From: Roseateles noduli | GTDB lineage: Bacteria; Pseudomonadota; Gammaproteobacteria; Burkholderiales; Burkholderiaceae_C | Reading direction: 5' to 3' | Assembly (NCBI GenBank): GCA_002205125.1 | Contig: NIOE01000008.1 | Location: 124,001 to 188,000 of the forward strand | Length of the DNA stretch: 64,000 nucleotides | Shown: in pieces, positions 35,392 to 44,211 of the stretch | How positions within the stretch are numbered: position 1 is the first letter of the stretch | Layout of the letters: each line of letters begins with the position of its first letter | The notes under the pieces: generated by a model | Databases searched by the model: none | Told to the model about the DNA's origin: nothing | The model's input: only the letters and a program-made list of their open reading frames with translations | Program-made: the position numbers and the translations under genes

Positions 35392-36852
35392 ATGTGGACC
35401 TTCGGAAGAAAGCTGTCGGTGGGCTTCGCGCTGTCCTTCGCGCTGCTGCTGCTCATCGGGATCCTGTCCTACCGCGGCGTGGACGTGCTGACGCAGACCA
35501 GCTACCAGGTCAGCCGCACGCACTCGGCGGTAGGCCACATCGGCTCGGTGATGAGCCTGATGAAAGACGCCGAGACCGCGCAGCGCGGCTACCTGCTGAC
35601 GGGTGAGGAGGCCTACCTCGAGCCCTATCGCGGCGCGGCCGCGAACGTGCCGCGGGTGCTCGGCGAACTCAAGGCCCTGATCCGCGACAACCCGGCGCAG
35701 CAGACCCGGCTGAACCAGGCGACGACGATGATCGACGGGCTGCTGCAGCTGCACAAGGAACGCATCGAGACGCGGCGGACCAGCGGGCTGGAAGTGACCT
35801 TGAAGACGGTCGCGCTGGGCGAAGGCAAGCGCCGCATGGACGAGCTGCGCGCGGTCATCGGCCAGATGGAGGAAGAAGAGAACGACGTGCTGCGCGAGCG
35901 CGCGCGGGAGGTCGAATCCACGGCCACCACCGTGCGGTCGGCCATCGTCTGGGGCACGGTGGCGGGCGCGCTGCTGGTGCTGATCGCGGCGCTGACGCTG
36001 AGCCGCGCGCTGAGCGGCCAGGTCGGCACGGCCGTGAAGCACGTGCAGCGCTCGTCGGCCGAGCTGCAGGCCGCGGCGAACCAGCAGGCCGCCGGCGCGC
36101 GCGAGACGGCGACCTCGATGACCGAGATCTCCACCACCATCTCCGAACTGCTCGCGACCTCGCGCCAGATCGCCGACAGCGCGCAGCGCGTCGTCGTGAT
36201 CGCGGAGCAGACGGCTGGGCTGGCACGCGGCGGCGACGGCACGCTGCAGTCGGCGCGCGAGAGCATCGCGGCGATGCGGCGGCAGATCGACCTCGTGGTC
36301 GACCACATGCTGGATCTGGGCCGCAAGTCGCAGCAGATCGGCGTGGTGCTGGACCTGGTCGGCGAGCTGGCCGAGCAGACCAACATCCTGGCGATCAACG
36401 CGACGATCGAAGCCACCGTCGCCGGCGACGCCGGCCGGCGCTTCAGCGTCGTCGCGGACGAGATCCGCAAGCTGGCCGACCGCATGACCGCGTCGACCAA
36501 GGAGATCCGGCTGCAGATCGACGACGTGCGCGGCGCGGTCAACACCACGGTGATGGCGACGGAGACCGGCTCCAAGGCGGTCGACGCTGGCGCGCGCCAG
36601 TTCGACGACGTCGCCGCGAGCTTCGCCAAGATCGCCGGCCAGGTCGTCACCACCACCGACGCGGCGCGCGAGATCGAGCTCTCCACCAAGCAGCAGGCCA
36701 CCGCGGTCGAGCAGCTCAACGTGGCGCTGTCCAACACCGCGCAGGCGTCGCGCGAGACCGAGGCCAGTTCCGGCCAGACCTCGCAGACGGCCACCGAGCT
36801 GGCGGAGATGTCGCGCGACCTGCTCCGTCTGGTGCAGGCGCAGCCGACCTGA
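35392..36852 (+). CDS. CHASE3-type methyl-accepting chemotaxis receptor
   Basis: This inner-membrane sensor of 486 residues has TM1 at about 8-27 and an extracytoplasmic CHASE3 domain at about 40-180 (MKDAETAQRGYLLTGEEAYL is its hallmark). TM2 is at about 184-206, followed by a long coiled-coil signalling domain. The hairpin tip reads ELAEQTNILAINATIEAT then GRRFSVVADEIRKLAD, a divergent form of the usual receptor tip. Only about 25 residues separate TM2 from the heptad repeats, so a full HAMP domain seems absent or reduced. The ligand is unknown. It is embedded in the che-type operon and is the obvious input for it. Confidence 0.92.
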   Translation: MWTFGRKLSVGFALSFALLLLIGILSYRGVDVLTQTSYQVSRTHSAVGHIGSVMSLMKDAETAQRGYLLTGEEAYLEPYRGAAANVPRVLGELKALIRDNPAQQTRLNQATTMIDGLLQLHKERIETRRTSGLEVTLKTVALGEGKRRMDELRAVIGQMEEEENDVLRERAREVESTATTVRSAIVWGTVAGALLVLIAALTLSRALSGQVGTAVKHVQRSSAELQAAANQQAAGARETATSMTEISTTISELLATSRQIADSAQRVVVIAEQTAGLARGGDGTLQSARESIAAMRRQIDLVVDHMLDLGRKSQQIGVVLDLVGELAEQTNILAINATIEATVAGDAGRRFSVVADEIRKLADRMTASTKEIRLQIDDVRGAVNTTVMATETGSKAVDAGARQFDDVAASFAKIAGQVVTTTDAAREIELSTKQQATAVEQLNVALSNTAQASRETEASSGQTSQTATELAEMSRDLLRLVQAQPT

Positions 36853-36907
36853 TCGCCCGTCCCGCGAAGCCCTCCGAGCCCAGACCCCGAACAGAAACAC
36901 CCGCGCC

Positions 36908-39061
36908 GTGGCCAAGGACCCCTACCGCTTCTTCCGCGTCGAAGCCCGCGATCTGCTCCGGCAGATGAGCGAGGCCGTGCTCGCCGCCGAGCAGGCGCCC
37001 GCGCCCGACCTGCCCGCGCGGCTGCTGCGGCTGGCCCACACGCTCAAGGGCGCGGCCAGCGTCGTGCGCCTGCCCGCGATCGCGGCGCAGGCGCATGCGA
37101 TCGAGGACCTGCTGACACCGCTGCGCGACAGCGGCGAGGCGCCGGGGCGCGCCGAACTCGACGCGCTGCTCGCGCTGTTCGACGCCGGGGAGGAGTCGAT
37201 CACGGCGCTCGACGCGCCAGCGTCGGGCGCCCCCGTCGCCAAGGACAAGGCGTCGCCTGCCGCTTCGATACCGAAGACCGAGGCCACGACCCTGTCGGCT
37301 CCCGCCACACTGGCCGTACCAGTCACGCCCAACGCAGCCTCCGTAGCAGCCGCAGCAGCCGCACCGGGCTCATCCGAGCCGGAGCCGGTCGACGATCCCG
37401 TCGGCGCGATGCTGACGATTCCTCAGCTGGTGCCAGAGGAGCTCGACGGTCTGCTCGCCGACATCGCGCGCACGCAAGGTCACCTGGCACCGCTGGAGCG
37501 CGCCGGGGTGCTGCTGCGCGAGCTGCGCGGCGCGCTGCAGGGCCAGCAGGAGATCCTCGCCGGTCCGCTGGCGCGCATCGAAGACCAGATCGAACGCGGC
37601 GCGCGGCAGCTCGCCCGCGAACTCGTTTCCCTGCGCGACAGCGCTGAGCAGTTGCGCCTGCTCCCGGCCTCGCAGCTCTTCGCGCCCCTGCAACGCGCCA
37701 CGCGCGATGCGGCTCGCTCCCAGGACAAGCAGGCGCGGCTCACCGGCCACGGCGGCGACGTGAAGCTGGAGGCAGCGCTGCTGAACGCCATCTCCGCCGC
37801 GCTGGTGCAGATGGTGCGCAACGCCGTGGCGCACGGGATCGAATCGCCGGCCGAGCGCATCGCCGCCGGCAAGCCGCCGCAGGGCCGCATCGAGCTGCGC
37901 ATCGAACGGCGCGGCCGCGAGGTGCTGTTCTGCTGCTCGGACGACGGCGCCGGCCTCGACCTGGACGCCGTGCGGCGCACCGCCATCGACAAGGGCATTG
38001 CCGGTGCGGCCTACCTGGACGACGAGGCCCTCGTCGAGCGACTGCTGCGCGGCGGCCTGAGCACCGCGCGTCGCGTCGATTCGCTCGCCGGACGCGGCGT
38101 CGGCATGGACCTCGTGCGCGACACGGCCGATCGTCTCGGCGGTCGGCTCACGCTGCGCAGCCGGCGCGGCGAAGGCACCACCGTCGAGCTCTGCGTCCCG
38201 CTGCAGCTGGCCGCGCTGCGCGCCATCCGCCTGTGCGCCGGCACCGTGTCGGCGTGGGTCCCGCTCGAAGCCGTCGAGTGCGTGCTCCAGCGTCCGGAGC
38301 TGAACGGCTCGCATGTGGCCGTCGGCGACGAACTGCTGCCTCATCTCTCGCTGGCCGAGGCGCTGCGTCCCGGCGTCGCGGCCCCGCCGCCGCGCTCGGC
38401 GCTGGTGCTGCGCGCCGGCGGTCAACGCGCCGTGCTGGGCGTGGATTCGCTGGACGGCGTCACCAGCGTCGTGCTGCGGCCGCCGCCGGCGCTGCTGCCC
38501 GCGTCGCCGCTCATCTCCGGCCTGGCGCTGGACGCGGCGCAGCAGCCCGTGCCCGTGCTCGCGCCCGAGGGACTGATCGCCGCGGCGCGCCAGTCGCGGC
38601 CCCGCCCGGTCGCGGCACCGGCGCGCACCGGCACCATCCTGGTCATCGACGACTCGCTCACCACGCGCATGCTCGAACAGAGCATCCTCGAAGCCGCCGG
38701 CTACCGCGTGCACATGGCCGCCTCCGCCGAGGACGGCGTCGAAGCCGCGAAGCGCGAGCGTTACGCGCTGATCCTCTGCGACGTGGAGATGCCCGGCATG
38801 GACGGCTTCGAATTCATGTCGCGCATCCGCGCCGACGCCGCGCTGCGCGACATCCCGGCGGTGCTGGTGACCTCGCGCAACGCGCCCGAGGACCTCGCCC
38901 GCGGCAAGGCCGTCGGCGCGGACGGCTACATCGTCAAGGGCGAGTTCGCGCAGAACGAGTTCCTGGCGCAGGTGGCGCGGCTGGTGGCGCGCTCGTCGGG
39001 TGCGGCCCAGGCAGCGCATGCCGCCGCGAGCGCCGCGCCGGCGCAGGGAGCGTCGGCATGA
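36908..39061 (+). CDS. CheA-type histidine kinase with C-terminal receiver (CheA-REC)
   Basis: This 717-residue kinase from a GTG start has, in order: an HPt domain with phospho-acceptor His about 44 (RLAHTLKGAASVVRLPA), an Ala/Pro linker, a helical dimer region, and an ATPase (MVRNAVAHGIESPAERI N-box, CSDDGAGLDLDAV, SLAGRGVGMDLVRD). A CheW-like regulatory domain and a receiver follow, with Asp about 625 (ILCDVEMPGMDGF) and Lys in YIVKGEF. The P2 domain for CheY docking is not evident. This layout equals WspE/FrzE-type kinases. It is cotranslated with the CheB-type gene through ATGA. Confidence 0.93.
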   Translation: MAKDPYRFFRVEARDLLRQMSEAVLAAEQAPAPDLPARLLRLAHTLKGAASVVRLPAIAAQAHAIEDLLTPLRDSGEAPGRAELDALLALFDAGEESITALDAPASGAPVAKDKASPAASIPKTEATTLSAPATLAVPVTPNAASVAAAAAAPGSSEPEPVDDPVGAMLTIPQLVPEELDGLLADIARTQGHLAPLERAGVLLRELRGALQGQQEILAGPLARIEDQIERGARQLARELVSLRDSAEQLRLLPASQLFAPLQRATRDAARSQDKQARLTGHGGDVKLEAALLNAISAALVQMVRNAVAHGIESPAERIAAGKPPQGRIELRIERRGREVLFCCSDDGAGLDLDAVRRTAIDKGIAGAAYLDDEALVERLLRGGLSTARRVDSLAGRGVGMDLVRDTADRLGGRLTLRSRRGEGTTVELCVPLQLAALRAIRLCAGTVSAWVPLEAVECVLQRPELNGSHVAVGDELLPHLSLAEALRPGVAAPPPRSALVLRAGGQRAVLGVDSLDGVTSVVLRPPPALLPASPLISGLALDAAQQPVPVLAPEGLIAAARQSRPRPVAAPARTGTILVIDDSLTTRMLEQSILEAAGYRVHMAASAEDGVEAAKRERYALILCDVEMPGMDGFEFMSRIRADAALRDIPAVLVTSRNAPEDLARGKAVGADGYIVKGEFAQNEFLAQVARLVARSSGAAQAAHAAASAAPAQGASA

Positions 39062-40227
39062 GCGGCATCGGCGGCGGCAGCGCGGGCGCGGGAGCAGGCG
39101 GCGGTATCGGCGGTATCGGCGGTATCGGCGGCATCGGCGGCCTGGGAGGCAGCGCGCCGCCGTCGACGAAGACGCTGCGCGTGCTGGTGGTCGAGGACTC
39201 GATCACCGTGCTGGCCCACATCCGCGAGGTGCTGGCCGCGCAGAGCGACATCGAGGTCGTCGGCGAGGCCCACGACGGCGCGACGGCCGTGGCGCTGTGC
39301 CAGCAGCTGCGGCCGGACGTCGTCTCGATGGACATGATGCTGCCCGGCATGAACGGCCAGGAGGCGACCGAGGCCATCATGGCCCACTGCCCGACGCCCA
39401 TCCTGATCGTCTCCTCCTCGACCAACCGCGGCGAGCTGCTGCGCACCTACGAGGCGCTGGCCGCCGGCGCCGTCGAGGTGCTGGAGAAGCCCAACGCCAG
39501 CCAGCCCGAAGGCGAATGGGAACGCCGCTACGTGACGCTGCTGCGGCTGGTGGCGCGGATCCGCGTCATCACGCATGTGCGCGCGCGCATCGGCGGCCGG
39601 CCCGCCGCCGCGAAGCCGCCGGCCCCGCCGCCGACCCCGCGCCGCGCGGTGCTGGCGCTGGGCGCGTCCACCGGCGGTCCCGGCGCGCTGATGAAGGTGC
39701 TGCAGGCCCTGCCCGCGCCGGCGCCGCTGCCGGTGCTGATCGTGATGCACATCAACGCCGTGTTCAGCCGCGGCTTCGCCGAATGGCTGGACGCGCAGAC
39801 GCCGCACCGCGTGCGCTACGCCCAGGGCGGCGAGCGGCTGCGCGATCTGACCGGCCAGGTGGTGCTCGCGCCGCCGGACGTGCACATGATCGTGCGCGGC
39901 GGACAGATCGAGCTGGTCCACACGCCGCCGCGCCACTCGTGCCGGCCGTCGGTGGACGAGCTGTTCGAATCATTGGCCGCGGAGATCGGCCCGGGCGTCG
40001 CGGCGGCGCTGCTGACCGGCATGGGACGCGACGGGGCGGTAGGCCTGCTCGCGATCCGCCGGGCCGGCGGCGCGACGCTGGCGCAGGATGAAGCCAGTTC
40101 GATGGTCTACGGGATGCCGCGCGAGGCTGCCCAGTTGGGCGCCGCCGAGCGGGTGCTGACGTTGACCGACATCGGCCCCGCCCTGTTGGGCTTGAGCGGT
40201 ATGGCCTGGGGAGGAGCCCACACATGA
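39058..40227 (+). CDS. CheB-type protein-glutamate methylesterase
   Basis: This 389-residue enzyme removes receptor methyl groups under control of its receiver. After a Gly/Ile-rich tail (residues 1-35) come a receiver with Asp about 92 (VVSMDMMLPGMNGQE) and Lys in VEVLEKP, a linker, and the methylesterase with Ser about 204 (LALGASTGGPGALMKVL), His about 231 (VMHINAVFSRGFAEWL) and Asp about 325 (LTGMGRDGAVGLL). All catalytic residues are present. The glycine tail is encoded by 9-base tandem repeats. It overlaps the kinase genes on both sides by ATGA. Confidence 0.93.
   Translation: MSGIGGGSAGAGAGGGIGGIGGIGGIGGLGGSAPPSTKTLRVLVVEDSITVLAHIREVLAAQSDIEVVGEAHDGATAVALCQQLRPDVVSMDMMLPGMNGQEATEAIMAHCPTPILIVSSSTNRGELLRTYEALAAGAVEVLEKPNASQPEGEWERRYVTLLRLVARIRVITHVRARIGGRPAAAKPPAPPPTPRRAVLALGASTGGPGALMKVLQALPAPAPLPVLIVMHINAVFSRGFAEWLDAQTPHRVRYAQGGERLRDLTGQVVLAPPDVHMIVRGGQIELVHTPPRHSCRPSVDELFESLAAEIGPGVAAALLTGMGRDGAVGLLAIRRAGGATLAQDEASSMVYGMPREAAQLGAAERVLTLTDIGPALLGLSGMAWGGAHT
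39103..39138 (+). repeat. 9-base tandem repeats coding Gly-Ile-Gly units in the CheB-type gene
   Basis: The unit GGTATCGGC occurs three times in a row and a fourth time as GGCATCGGC. The repeat is in frame and codes for GIG units in the flexible N-terminal tail. Copy number changes would alter tail length without a frameshift. Confidence 0.75.
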
Positions 40228-43214
40228 ACAAGAGAACCCTGATCGTCGAGGACAGCCTGACGGTCCGCATGGACCTGCGGGAAGCGCTCGAGGACGCCGG
40301 CTTCGACTGCGTCGAATGCGCGACGCTGGCGCAGGCCCGGGCCGCGCTGGCCGAGTCCATGCCGGCGCTGGTGCTGCTGGACAACCAGCTGCCCGACGGC
40401 GACGGCGGCAGCTGGCTGGCCGAGCTGCGCGCCACGCCGCAGGGCGGCGCCGACTGCGTCGTGCTGATCCTGTCCAACGCCTCGCAGGCCAGCGACCGGC
40501 TGCGCGGCATCGCGCACGGCGCGGACGAATACGTCGGCAAGCCCTACGACCGGGGCTACGTCGTCGACCGCGCCCGCGAGCTGGTGCGCCAGCGCCAGGC
40601 GCGCGTGCTGACGCCGGAGCCGCATGTCGCCTCGGTGCTGCTGATCGACGACAGCGAGACCTTCCGCGAGGCGCTGTGCGACGCGCTGGAGCCGCACGGC
40701 TACGACATCTACATGGCCGCGCACGGCGAGGAAGGCCTGCGCCAGGCCGCCGCGCTGCGGCCCAACGCGGTGATCGTCGACCAGCACATGCCGGGCATCG
40801 ACGGCGCGGCGGTGATCCGCCGGCTGCGGCTGGATCCGGCGCTGCGCCACACGCCCTGCCTGCTGCTGACCGCGGACGAAGGTCCCGAGGCGGAACTGCG
40901 TGCGCTGGAAGCCGGCGCCGACGCCTTCGCGCGCAAGCAGGACGACGTGGACCTGATCCTGGCGCGCGTCGCGGCGATGCTGCGCAGCGCCAAGTCCAGC
41001 CTGCCGGAACAGGGCGCGAGCCTGTCGGGCCCCAAGCGGCTGCTGCTGGTGGACGACAGCGCCAACGTGCTGGCGGAGCTCGGCGCGACGCTGCGCGACG
41101 ACGGCTACGACGTGATCGCCGCGGGCACCGGCGAGCTGGCGCTGGAGCTGCTCGCCGTGCAGCCGGTGGACGCCGTGCTGCTGGACGTGCAGATGCCGGG
41201 CATCGGCGGGCTGGAGACCTGCCGGCGCATCAAGGCCGCGCCGGCCCTGCGCGACATCCCGGTGCTGCTGCTGACGGCCTTCGAGGGCCGCGCGTCGATG
41301 CTGGCCGGCCTGGAGGCCGGCGCCGACGACTACGTCGTCAAGGCCAACGGCGAAGTCGAGCTGCTCAAGGCGCGGCTGCGCGCGCAGCTGCGGCGCAAGC
41401 AGTTCGAGGACGAGGCCCGCCGCGTCCACGCCGAGCTGCACAGCAGCGCGATGGAGGCCGCGGAAGCGCGCGCCGCGCGCGACCTCGCCGACAGCCGCGC
41501 GGAGCTGCTGGCCGTGCTGCAGCAGCGCAACGACGCGCTGGAGCAGCTCAACGCCGAACTCAGCCGCGCCAGCAGCGCCAAGACCGCCTTCCTGTCGACG
41601 ATGTCGCACGAGCTGCGCACGCCGCTGAACGCGGTGATCGGCTTCGCGCAGCTGATGCGCGACGGCGCCGCGGGCCCGGTCAGCGACCGGCAGTCCGAGT
41701 TCTGCAACCACATCCACAACGCCGGGCAGCATCTGCTGTCGCTGGTCAACGACCTGCTGGACATGGCCAAGATCGAGGCCGGCCGGGTCGACCTCGACAT
41801 CGAGCCGGTGGAGCTCGACGAGCTGCTGCGCGACGCGCTGGCCATCGTCCAGGAACGCGCGCGGCTGAACCGCATCCAGATGGACTTCTTCGGCGTGGGC
41901 GGCGGCCAGCGGCTGTGCGTCGACCGCCGCCGCCTGCGGCAGATCATCTACAACCTGCTGTCCAACGCCGCGAAGTTCACGCCCAAGGGCGGCAACATCC
42001 GGCTCGAGGCGCGTCGCGTGACGCGGGTCCGCGCCCGCGAGGCGCTGCCGGGCTTCCCGGACGGCCGCCGCTCGGAACTGCCCGACAGCGAGTACGGCGA
42101 GTTCATCCAGATCAGCGTCACCGACAACGGTATCGGCATCCCGCCGGAAGGTCTGGACAAGCTGTTCCAGCCCTTCAACCAGGTGCGCAACGTGCTGACG
42201 CACAAGGTCGAAGGCACCGGCCTGGGCCTGGCGACGGTGGCGCGCCTGGTGCAGCTGCATGGCGGCGCGGTGGCGGTGAGCAGCGCGCCGGACAAGGGCA
42301 GCTGCTTCACCTGCTGGCTGCCCTGGCGCGATCCGACGGTGCCCGACGTCATCCTGCCGGACGAGCCCAGCGCGAGCCCGCTGGCCCTGGTGATCGAACA
42401 CCACGAACCGGCCGCCGCCTTGATGCAGACGCAGCTGAACGCGGCGGGTTTCCGCGTCCGCCATGTGGCGTCGGCCGAGGCGGCGCTGGAACTCGCGCCG
42501 CAGCTGCGGCCCGACCTGATCACGCTGGAGGTCAACCTGCCGGGCGGTCTGGACGGCTGGGAGCTGCTCTCGCGCCTGAAGAACCTGCCGGGCTGGGCGC
42601 ACATCCCGGTGGTGGTCGTGTCGGTGGACGCGGGACAGGAGGTGGCGCTGTCGCTGGGTGCGTCGGCGGTGCTGCACAAGCCGGTGTCGCGCAAGGCGCT
42701 GAGCAAGGAGCTGGAGATGCTCGGCTTCAAGCCGACGGCCACCCGCAAGTTCCTGGTGCTGGCGATCAGCGACGCGCCCGGCGACCTGCAGTCGCTCAGC
42801 GCGCACCTGTCGCAGCCGGGCTTCTCGGTGCTGCGCGCGACCGGCGGCAAGGAAGGCATCGAGCTGGCGCGCCGCCACGTGCCCGACCTGATCGTGCTGG
42901 ACCTGCTGATGACGGAGGTCGATGGCATCGGTGTCGTCGAAGCGCTGCAACGCGACCCGCTGACGGCGGCGATCCCGGTGATCGTCGTGGCGGCCTCGCA
43001 GCTGACGACGCGCGACCGCGAACTGCTGAACCGGCACGTGCAGCGCGCGACGCGCGATCCGGCGGTGGACGGCATGGCGTCGGCGCCCGCCGCGGGAGCG
43101 CCGGGAGCGCCTGCCGCCCGCGGGCCGTCGAATCCTCAGGGACACTTCATGGACGAGGTCAAGCGAGCGATCAGCCGCACGAGCTGGGGCGACCTGGATC
43201 CGCTGGACGAATGA
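40224..43214 (+). CDS. hybrid histidine kinase with five receiver domains
   Basis: This soluble-looking kinase of 996 residues has the order REC1 (acceptor Asp about 53), REC2 (Asp about 186), REC3 (Asp about 321), coiled coil, HisKA with His about 462 (FLSTMSHELRTPLNAVIGFA), HATPase (YNLLSNAAKFTPKGG, TDNGIGIPPEGLDKLF, GTGLGLATV), REC4 and REC5. REC4 carries Glu about 769 where the acceptor Asp should be (LITLEVNLPGG), and REC5 keeps Asp about 893 but lacks the usual Lys. No membrane segment or PAS domain is seen. ATGA overlap couples it to the CheB-type gene, so it most likely receives phosphate from the CheA-type kinase and acts as the output or integrator. Confidence 0.92.
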   Translation: MNKRTLIVEDSLTVRMDLREALEDAGFDCVECATLAQARAALAESMPALVLLDNQLPDGDGGSWLAELRATPQGGADCVVLILSNASQASDRLRGIAHGADEYVGKPYDRGYVVDRARELVRQRQARVLTPEPHVASVLLIDDSETFREALCDALEPHGYDIYMAAHGEEGLRQAAALRPNAVIVDQHMPGIDGAAVIRRLRLDPALRHTPCLLLTADEGPEAELRALEAGADAFARKQDDVDLILARVAAMLRSAKSSLPEQGASLSGPKRLLLVDDSANVLAELGATLRDDGYDVIAAGTGELALELLAVQPVDAVLLDVQMPGIGGLETCRRIKAAPALRDIPVLLLTAFEGRASMLAGLEAGADDYVVKANGEVELLKARLRAQLRRKQFEDEARRVHAELHSSAMEAAEARAARDLADSRAELLAVLQQRNDALEQLNAELSRASSAKTAFLSTMSHELRTPLNAVIGFAQLMRDGAAGPVSDRQSEFCNHIHNAGQHLLSLVNDLLDMAKIEAGRVDLDIEPVELDELLRDALAIVQERARLNRIQMDFFGVGGGQRLCVDRRRLRQIIYNLLSNAAKFTPKGGNIRLEARRVTRVRAREALPGFPDGRRSELPDSEYGEFIQISVTDNGIGIPPEGLDKLFQPFNQVRNVLTHKVEGTGLGLATVARLVQLHGGAVAVSSAPDKGSCFTCWLPWRDPTVPDVILPDEPSASPLALVIEHHEPAAALMQTQLNAAGFRVRHVASAEAALELAPQLRPDLITLEVNLPGGLDGWELLSRLKNLPGWAHIPVVVVSVDAGQEVALSLGASAVLHKPVSRKALSKELEMLGFKPTATRKFLVLAISDAPGDLQSLSAHLSQPGFSVLRATGGKEGIELARRHVPDLIVLDLLMTEVDGIGVVEALQRDPLTAAIPVIVVAASQLTTRDRELLNRHVQRATRDPAVDGMASAPAAGAPGAPAARGPSNPQGHFMDEVKRAISRTSWGDLDPLDE

Positions 43215-43254
43215 CCACGAACAAGGCGTGTGACGAGGGAGACACGACATCACG

Positions 43255-44010
43255 ATGCAAGCGACCGCGATTCCCATGACCATCGTCCTCGTCGAGGACT
43301 CGCTGACCATACGCCGGCAGCTGCTGCAGCGGCTGGACACGGTGCCCGGGCTGCGCGTGGTCGGCGAAGCCGCCGACGAGAGCACGGCCCTCACCCTGAT
43401 CGGCCACCTGCGGCCGGACGCCGTGCTGCTGGACCTGTCGCTCGCGCACGGCGGCTCGGGGCTGGCGGTGCTCAAGGCGCTGCGCAAGCAGGGCTATGCG
43501 GGGCAGGTGCACGTGCTCTCGCACCAGACCGACGCGTACCGCGCGGCGGTGCTGGCGGCGGGCGCGAACGGCTTCTTCGACAAGGCCGAGGAGCTCGACG
43601 TGATGCTGCGTCACCTCACCGGCCAGCCCGAGGTGCCGGCGCCGGAGCCGCTGTCCCCTGCCGCGCTGCGGGAGCGGCTGGACCAGACGGTGAAGCTCGC
43701 GATGCGGGACGGCTCGGAGGTCGTCGTGCACGTGATCGCGGGCCCGGCGGCCTCGCTGCCGCCGCTGGCGGCGCAACTGATCGTCGGCCTGGACCACGGC
43801 GATCTGGTCGGCTGGAGCGGCGCGCCGGGCGATGCGCAGCTCTGCGTCGTGCAGATCGACAGCGACGATGCGCCCCCGCTGCGGGAGCGGCTGGACGCCT
43901 TGGCGCCTGGTGCGCGGCTCGGACAGGCCCGGCTGCCGGACGACGCCCTCTCCGCGGGCGGGCTGGTGGCGGTGGCGGAACTCCGCGCGCTGGGGAAACT
44001 GCCGTCCTGA
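43255..44010 (+). CDS. response regulator with unrecognised C-terminal domain
   Basis: This 251-residue protein opens with a receiver domain (IVLVEDSLTIRRQLLQRL, acceptor Asp about 60 in VLLDLSLAHGGSGLAVL, Lys in GFFDKAEEL; about residues 8-120). Residues 130-251 match no output domain that I know: they are not a DNA-binding, GGDEF, EAL or HD-GYP type, and have a mixed alpha/beta look (VVVHVIAGPAASLPPLAAQL, LCVVQIDSDDAPPLRERLDA). The gene follows the five-receiver kinase by 40 bases and closes the cluster. A second in-frame ATG at 43276 is possible as the start. It is probably the terminal effector, of unknown output. Confidence 0.85.
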   Translation: MQATAIPMTIVLVEDSLTIRRQLLQRLDTVPGLRVVGEAADESTALTLIGHLRPDAVLLDLSLAHGGSGLAVLKALRKQGYAGQVHVLSHQTDAYRAAVLAAGANGFFDKAEELDVMLRHLTGQPEVPAPEPLSPAALRERLDQTVKLAMRDGSEVVVHVIAGPAASLPPLAAQLIVGLDHGDLVGWSGAPGDAQLCVVQIDSDDAPPLRERLDALAPGARLGQARLPDDALSAGGLVAVAELRALGKLPS

Positions 44011-44211
44011 CCCGGTGACGAGCGCATGACCGGCCGGACTGACCCGAAAGAGTCAGCTCATCCTGGTCATTTCCCGACTTGAACCTCTGGCATCGGGCGC
44101 CTAAGTTCGGCGAACAGCTGAAAAAACGTCTCGGCGGCGCCACCGTGCCCGCCGGGCACTTGAGTTGCCCCCTCCGACTGGATTACTCTCCGTCGCAGGA
44201 GGTCAACGACC

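Noticed and set aside
40107-43487. Very long open frame on the minus strand opposite the hybrid kinase gene
   Set aside because: High GC content leaves the mirror frame of real genes free of stops. The translated product is Arg/Ala/Gln-rich without any domain, while the plus strand has complete kinase and receiver motifs.
32711-44010. A classical Wsp operon ending in WspR
   Set aside because: Gene content of the first part fits, but the order differs, the receptor has CHASE3 instead of a four-helix sensor, and no GGDEF domain is encoded.
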